Source: Phallusia mammillata | Lineage: Eukaryota; Chordata; Ascidiacea; Phlebobranchia; Ascidiidae | DNA: 64,000 nucleotides | NCBI GenBank assembly: GCA_003260075.1 | Contig: QLIY01000235.1 | Coordinates: forward strand, 5,669-69,668 | Reading direction: 5' to 3' | Notes under the pieces: model-generated | The model's input: only the letters and a program-made list of their open reading frames with translations | Databases searched by the model: none | Told to the model about the DNA's origin: nothing | Program-made: the position numbers and the translations under genes | Shown here: positions 58,668 through 64,000 of the stretch, piece by piece | How the letters are laid out: each line of letters starts with the position of its first letter | Numbering within the stretch: position 1 is the first letter of the stretch

Positions 58668-59260
58668 AGTACGCCAGACCTATTGATAGCATTATACACA
58701 AACAAGCCGATGTCCCAAGCATTCCCATTTGGCAAGGCACAGGCTAGAACAGCGGTTCCCAAACTGGGGTCCGCGGTCCTTTAGGGGTCCGTGAGGCAAT
58801 TTTGGGGGGACCGCGAAGCGGTTGAAGTAATTCTATAATCTTATTTGGCGTCAGTTTGTGCCACTAAATAAGTTTAAATCAAAGTAGAATTGAGAATCGA
58901 CTGTCTCCATTGCTAAACAATGGCCTTTATTGAATGACAACTATCAAAAATGCAATTGTTCGCGCACAATTGTAATGTTTTTTGTCCTGTTTGTGATGTC
59001 ACATGCTGTCTTTGGATGATTGTTATGCGCAATTTTGCATAACTAGCTAAATCCTGCAACCAACTTTCGTTTTTATGAAATACACATTTGGGCTTAAGGA
59101 CCGCGAGCCCTCGAAATAATGGCAAAGGGACCGTTTTGAAAAAAATATGAAAAAATTTGGGAACCACTGGGCTAGAAGGATCTAACCTGCGGTGGGATTC
59201 GAACCCACGACAAAAACCTTTTGAGGACTCGCAATCTACCAACTGAGCTACACAGGTGGT
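58668..59260 (-). repeat. Composite tRNA-like repeat interrupted by a hAT element
   Basis: The left part (AATCATAGTACGCCAGACCT to ACAGGCTAGAA) and the right part (GGCTAGAAGGATCTAACCTG to CACAGGTGG) match the uninterrupted copy at 36330-36480. On the minus strand the core nearly folds as a tRNA: 7-bp acceptor stem ACCTGTG/CGCAGGT and GTAGCTCAGTTGGTAGA, plus GGGTTCGAATCCC. The D and anticodon stems do not pair, so it is a tRNA relic, not a gene. Confidence 0.65.
58750..59169. mobile_element. hAT-type element with perfect 8-bp target duplication
   Basis: Ends CAGCGGTTCCCAAACTGGGG and AATTTGGGAACCACTG are flanked by GGCTAGAA (58742-58749 and 59170-59177). 420 bases; GGTCCGCGGTCC and GGACCGCGAGCC near the ends extend the inverted theme. 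Confidence 0.88.
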
Positions 59261-59394
59261 GAAGCTCAGTGGTGAACCCGCCGAAAGTCGAATCACAATC
59301 ACCGTTGCCTGCCTTGTATGCTGCACATGTCAGCTTTGTAGTAGGGAATCGCCAGTTTAACCATATTAGCTAAAATGAAAAGACACCAGGCAGG

Positions 59395-59522
59395 GGTCGA
59401 AAACTTCCATCTTCAGGTTCTTCGGCTACATGGACCCACTTGGACATTGCAGTGGACATCTGAGTTTGTTCAAACATGTCCAAGATTACGTCTAGGCCAC
59501 AGACTGGAGCCAAGTGCCTGGA
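59395..59522 (-). pseudogene. Third SEFIR exon copy, internally deleted (unit 3)
   Basis: It reads HLAPVCGLDVILDMFEQTQM then STAMSKWVHVAEEPEDGSF. Compared with unit 1 it has lost SFLRS and the whole FERAEFVIFISPHFD core. The adjacent sequence to 59920 matches the unit 1 intron around 16690-16930. This is the start of a third tandem unit that runs towards the N gap. Confidence 0.65.
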
Positions 59523-60137
59523 AATATATTTTGTTATTTTTTGAGACTTGATAAAAGTACTTGATAAGGCTTGATAAAGTAGTAAAAACTGTTTTTTTAT
59601 GTTGGATTGCAATACCTACTTGTATTGTTATTGTAATAGAAGCCAGTTAGTTTGAAAGGAACCAAATATTTTTTTAATGATCTTTTAGAAACTTTTGTAA
59701 TACATTATTATTTTGGATTCATAAATAAAGCAAGGAAAAAGAAATTACACTATCTGATAAATTTCAAAATTTGCCTAAACAAACTTTAAAAGCAACAAAA
59801 AACTCTTTTAGTACCTGACATGCAGACAATAACGTGGAACTAAAAGGTCAAAACTTCAGATTCTTGTCCCCAGTTTGCTAAACAATACTTTTGATCATTA
59901 ACAATTATCGCTGAGGCAACTGAAAAAATAAATGAAAGAAATGAGCATTAAATTTAAATGAAACACATAATAAAATACATACATATCCACCATCATAGGC
60001 ATAGAGTAGACCAAAGTTCGGTTTGTTTGTAGCAGTATAACATGAAAAATCATAAAGTCTTTAGATCATGAGAAACAATTTTGCTTTAAAACAAGCAAAC
60101 TGGTAGATAAGCAACAAATGTGCCTTGAAACTACAAA

Positions 60138-60343
60138 CCAGTGGTTCTCAAACTTTTTTATTGTCGGGACCAAATGGTATTTTTTAAGTGTGTAGGGAGC
60201 CGCAAAAAAAACGAAACCTTAAGAAAATCACTAAAGATTATGACTTTGAAAGCTAAAATAGCAATGTTTGGTGGTTTTCTGAGGTCTGGTGCGAGCCGCA
60301 AAATAGGTAGTTGGGAGCCGCATGCGGCCCCGAAAACCGAGTT
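60138..60343. mobile_element. hAT-like element running into the N gap
   Basis: It starts CAGTGGTTCTCAAACTTTTT and contains GGAGCCGCAAAAAAA and GAGCCGCATGCGGCC. The other end is in the gap. Confidence 0.55.
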
Positions 60344-61250
60344 NNNNNNNNNNNNNNNNNNNNNNNNNNNNNNNNNNNNNNNNNNNNNNNNNNNNNNNNN
60401 NNNNNNNNNNNNNNNNNNNNNNNNNNNNNNNNNNNNNNNNNNNNNNNNNNNNNNNNNNNNNNNNNNNNNNNNNNNNNNNNNNNNNNNNNNNNNNNNNNNN
60501 NNNNNNNNNNNNNNNNNNNNNNNNNNNNNNNNNNNNNNNNNNNNNNNNNNNNNNNNNNNNNNNNNNNNNNNNNNNNNNNNNNNNNNNNNNNNNNNNNNNN
60601 NNNNNNNNNNNNNNNNNNNNNNNNNNNNNNNNNNNNNNNNNNNNNNNNNNNNNNNNNNNNNNNNNNNNNNNNNNNNNNNNNNNNNNNNNNNNNNNNNNNN
60701 NNNNNNNNNNNNNNNNNNNNNNNNNNNNNNNNNNNNNNNNNNNNNNNNNNNNNNNNNNNNNNNNNNNNNNNNNNNNNNNNNNNNNNNNNNNNNNNNNNNN
60801 NNNNNNNNNNNNNNNNNNNNNNNNNNNNNNNNNNNNNNNNNNNNNNNNNNNNNNNNNNNNNNNNNNNNNNNNNNNNNNNNNNNNNNNNNNNNNNNNNNNN
60901 NNNNNNNNNNNNNNNNNNNNNNNNNNNNNNNNNNNNNNNNNNNNNNNNNNNNNNNNNNNNNNNNNNNNNNNNNNNNNNNNNNNNNNNNNNNNNNNNNNNN
61001 NNNNNNNNNNNNNNNNNNNNNNNNNNNNNNNNNNNNNNNNNNNNNNNNNNNNNNNNNNNNNNNNNNNNNNNNNNNNNNNNNNNNNNNNNNNNNNNNNNNN
61101 NNNNNNNNNNNNNNNNNNNNNNNNNNNNNNNNNNNNNNNNNNNNNNNNNNNNNNNNNNNNNNNNNNNNNNNNNNNNNNNNNNNNNNNNNNNNNNNNNNNN
61201 NNNNNNNNNNNNNNNNNNNNNNNNNNNNNNNNNNNNNNNNNNNNNNNNNN
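60344..61250. other. Assembly gap, 907 N
   Basis: Unknown sequence. It separates the third receptor fragment from the HID1 side and may hide more of unit 3. Open frames across it are meaningless. Confidence 0.99.
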
Positions 61251-62766
61251 CCCGCCGAGTATTACAAAAACGCATTGTGTAGTTACATTTGTGGGATAAT
61301 TCAAGATCAACATACATTGTGAGGTTCGGTTGTAGGCTACGCGACTACGCGCACGGTAAAACTTGTACCACGTACACTTGCTCTACTTTACGACATATGT
61401 TGTTTGTTTGTTTGTACAAGGTAAAAGCATTCAAATATAGCAATAACGCTATGGGCCACCGTTCTCGAATAAATTAAGTTGCAGCAAATCATAATCAGCT
61501 AACTTGCGACACAAGATATTTAAGTTGCAGCAGATAGCTAACCTGCAACGAAATATAGCTAAGTTGCGGCAACTTTAGCTAACATGCAACGAAACATAGC
61601 TAACTTGCGACAACTTAGCTAACTTCTTAATTTATTCGACAACGGGACCCCATATAACACTACGATGGTGAAACCTGTAGTGTATTTCAAATTGTACCGT
61701 AATCGAATATGAATTGCCCCATGCCATATATGTCTGACACCAGCAGTCGACATGATGAAAAATTATTTTTACAGTGTTTAGCGGATTTATTGACTTTTAG
61801 CAACATCCTAAACGACAAATAAAGTTCCACTGCCAACGCCCCAAAAATGAAATAACATCTTGATGCGTTCAAGCGAAACCGAAATGACGTCACACTGCAG
61901 TGCACTGCAGGAGCCAGGAGGTTTGTGACTTGTGTGTATTTATATGTTCTTGTTCATTCTGTAATTATGTTGCTTGTTGTAATTTGTAATCTACAGCTGT
62001 CAGGTCAGGTTTATGCTCAGTTTTCAGACATTTGTCGCGAGAAATAACTTCATGTATCATTAACAAAAAGTTAATGCGAGACTTCATTTTACGGGTATTT
62101 TTCATTTCAACTTGCCCCTAGAGTGCCTAGACACATTACTTTCTTCCTTTGCTCTCGAAACAGCGACATGCGTGGCCGCTAAACTTTCACCTTTCCCAAG
62201 CAGTAATCACACTTAGTTGCGTTATGTATCTATAACACGGAACTACAATTGCTTCATTTTTTGGTGGTTTGCTAGCAAATCGCTACTAGAAGCGTAAAAG
62301 TGTGCAATCAGCTTCTGAAATATGCTAGCCTGGTCAAGAACAATAGGCCCGTTTCTTGGTCTACTTATTCAAACAGGGTGGTCAGTGATCCGTTTAAAGT
62401 TAAGTACCACTGCTTTAAAGCATAGAATATTGTGTAATAACTTTTTATTCGTATCGTTTAAACTTATAACTATCAGTAAACAAATGAGACTAAAAAAGTT
62501 GTGATTCTGACATTTTTGCGGACCAGTCTACTTCTCTAAGGTGACATCTGCGAATATCAATATGAAAAAAAATATAAAATACGCATGTCTGGTCCTGATA
62601 GAAGTCAAGTCTTCAAACATTATTCACACTTGTACGGGATTGTCAATCAACTCATGTATGGAAGGCATTTAAATGTTGCATGGCGTACAGTTAAGTCTCT
62701 ATCAATGTAACTTTGTCCTTTACCACATCTTTAGGTTTATTTTAATTTTTGAAATCTTTGCTTGTC
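61251..62766. other. Non-coding region upstream of HID1
   Basis: No exon is supported beyond a likely acceptor TCTTTAG at about 62733, 34 bases before the HID1 start, which implies an upstream 5' UTR exon. TGACGTCA occurs at 61885 next to ACTGCAGTGCACTGCAG, a candidate promoter area. Confidence 0.45.
61459..61645. mobile_element. Inverted-end element filled with TAGCTAACTTGC repeats
   Basis: CCGTTCTCGAATAAATTAAG and CTTAATTTATTCGACAACGG are inverted ends. Between them a unit of about 30-35 bases based on AGCTAACTTGCGACAA is repeated roughly five times. Confidence 0.65.
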
Positions 62767-64000
62767 ATGGGAAACACAGAGACAAAGCTTAATTTTCGCA
62801 AGGCTGTAATTCAGCTTACAACACGAATGCAGCCTGTTGAGGTAACAGATGATGCCTTTTGGGATCAATTTTGGTCAGAGTCTGTTAGCAATGTCCAAGA
62901 TGTATTTGCTTTGGTACCTGCAGCAGAAATAAGGGCACTGCGTGAAGAATCACCATCGAATGTTGCAACACTATGCTACAAAGCTGTGGAAAAATTGGTA
63001 ACTGCTTCAGAAAGTGGTTGTAATTCTGAAAAGGATCAGCAGATTGTACTCAATTCTTCAAGATTGTTGACTAGAATTTTACCTTATATTTTTGAAGATC
63101 CAGATTGGCAAGGATTTTTTTGGTCAAGTCTTCCTAATCAAACCAGTGATGATAACCAACCTCAAGCTACTGTACCTCTTGCACAGTCTTTGATAATAGC
63201 TATATCCAATCTTCTGTTTTGTCCTGAATTTACAGTGGTATCTCATCACAAGAAAAACACACCAGATAAGGCTGAAGATCTGTATAGCGTTGACAGCTGT
63301 GAATATATTTGGGAAGCTGGTGTGGGATTTCCTCGATCTCCTCCTGCTTATGGCCACATTGACCAAAATCGGACTGAACTGCTAAAACTTCTTCTCACCT
63401 GCTTTTCAGAATCAATTTACATGAGTCCTGCTGTGGAGTTAGAAAGAGGAAACAGATGGGTTGAATGTTTTTGTTCATCCGAGAATCGCCAGGCTCTCCC
63501 TTTGTTTACTTCACTGTTAAATATAGTGTGTGCTTATGATCCTGTTGGAATGGGGGTTCCATATAACCATCTACTGTTTAATGATTTCAGAGAACCATTA
63601 TGTGAAATTGCAATTCAGATTTTGATTGTTACTCTGGACCTGGGGGCTTGTTTATCAGATTCTTCAACTCCGTCGGTTACTCAAGCAAGTTTAGGTTCTC
63701 CTTCATCTGTTTCGTCTTTGGGAATTAATGGCTCAAATTTGTTTGTAAATTATCTTTCTCGTATTCACAGAGATGAAGATTTTTCATTTATTTTGGCCGG
63801 CATTTGTCGCCTGTTAAATAATCCACTTCAGCAAACATACCTACCAGGTTCTGTTAAGAAAATTGGTTTTCACCAGGAAATGTTGGTGTTCTTTTGGAAA
63901 CTTTGTGACATTAACAAAAAGTTTTTGTTTTTTGTCCTAAAAAGTAGTGACGTTCTTGATATTCTTGTCCCAATATTGTATCACCTAAATGATGCCAGAG
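62767..64000 (+). CDS. HID1: HID1 (5' part, truncated by window end)
   Basis: From ATG 62767 the frame is open for 411 codons to the window edge. MGNTETKLNFRKAVIQLTTR has Gly2 for N-myristoylation, as known for HID1. Further family signatures are VPAAEIRALREESPSN, LLTRILPYIFEDPDWQGFFW, DSCEYIWEAGVGFPRSPP, LPLFTSLLNIVCAYDPVGMG, YLSRIHRDEDFSFIL and FFVLKSSDVLDILVPILYHL. HID1 is a peripheral Golgi protein needed for dense-core vesicle maturation in worms and mammals. Vertebrate HID1 has about 790 residues, so roughly half is present. There is no intron in the first 1.2 kb of coding sequence. The low-complexity loop (about residues 300-325, Ser/Thr-rich) is the least conserved part. Confidence 0.95.
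   Translation, partial: MGNTETKLNFRKAVIQLTTRMQPVEVTDDAFWDQFWSESVSNVQDVFALVPAAEIRALREESPSNVATLCYKAVEKLVTASESGCNSEKDQQIVLNSSRLLTRILPYIFEDPDWQGFFWSSLPNQTSDDNQPQATVPLAQSLIIAISNLLFCPEFTVVSHHKKNTPDKAEDLYSVDSCEYIWEAGVGFPRSPPAYGHIDQNRTELLKLLLTCFSESIYMSPAVELERGNRWVECFCSSENRQALPLFTSLLNIVCAYDPVGMGVPYNHLLFNDFREPLCEIAIQILIVTLDLGACLSDSSTPSVTQASLGSPSSVSSLGINGSNLFVNYLSRIHRDEDFSFILAGICRLLNNPLQQTYLPGSVKKIGFHQEMLVFFWKLCDINKKFLFFVLKSSDVLDILVPILYHLNDAR

Noticed and set aside
59180-59255. Possible functional tRNA gene on the minus strand
   Set aside because: The acceptor and T stems pair well, but the D and anticodon stems do not, and the same core occurs in a dispersed repeat; treated as a SINE relic.
60141-61322. 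Several 320-390-codon open frames across 60.1-61.3 kb
   Set aside because: They consist almost entirely of N and carry no information.

Overview
The window looks like a stretch of a compact, AT-rich invertebrate deuterostome genome, most probably a tunicate such as Ciona. It has short GT-AG introns, many small non-autonomous DNA transposons and tRNA-like repeats, and animal genes: a JmjC protein (HSPBAP1), a HID1 protein, a rolling-stone-type membrane protein and SEFIR-domain IL-17 receptors. The species assignment is an inference from gene content and intron style. No bacterial operon, CRISPR array or rRNA is visible.

Layout. 0.2-1.2 kb: two minus-strand exons of a Ser/Thr-rich protein. 2.9-4.3 kb: a minus-strand protein with three copies of a CxxC zinc-ribbon-like module, head-to-head with HSPBAP1 (plus strand, 5 exons, 4.9-7.05 kb). 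7.1-11 kb: non-coding. 11.0-39.5 kb: a complete IL-17 receptor-like gene on the minus strand. I reconstructed 16 coding exons (925 codons plus stop) whose splice phases all agree: signal peptide, ectodomain, membrane helix, split SEFIR domain and a long Ser-rich tail. 42.5-44.0 kb: a rolling-stone (rost) gene, 3 exons. 45.5-45.8 kb: two C-terminal exons of an unrecognised gene.

From about 46.5 to 58.3 kb the same order is repeated in the same orientation: a second receptor, a decayed rost and a copy of the unrecognised C-terminal exon. A third, truncated SEFIR fragment lies at 59.4 kb, followed by a 907-base N gap. The region is therefore a tandem array of an IL17R-rost unit. In unit 2 nine ectodomain exons have open frames, eight of them with both splice sites preserved. 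I find no membrane exon there, and the SEFIR exon is frame-broken. 62.8-64.0 kb: the 5' part of HID1 (plus strand), cut by the window edge.

A second layer is technical. About 20 runs of 10-12 G each sit between two near-identical copies of the flanking sequence (50-250 bases, a few SNPs apart). Eleven longer G runs (about 31-95) occur elsewhere and interrupt exons and repeats. I read these as assembly joins between alleles, not biology. They duplicate some receptor exons in the sequence and truncate others.

Repeats: hAT-type miniature elements with visible 8-bp target duplications, a pogo/Tigger-like element, a hairpin family sharing the motif AGAGCTCTTCTGGC, tRNA-like SINE pieces and several minisatellites. 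I did not find a convincing new molecular system. The receptor/rost tandem array with its membrane-less second copy is the most interesting biology here.
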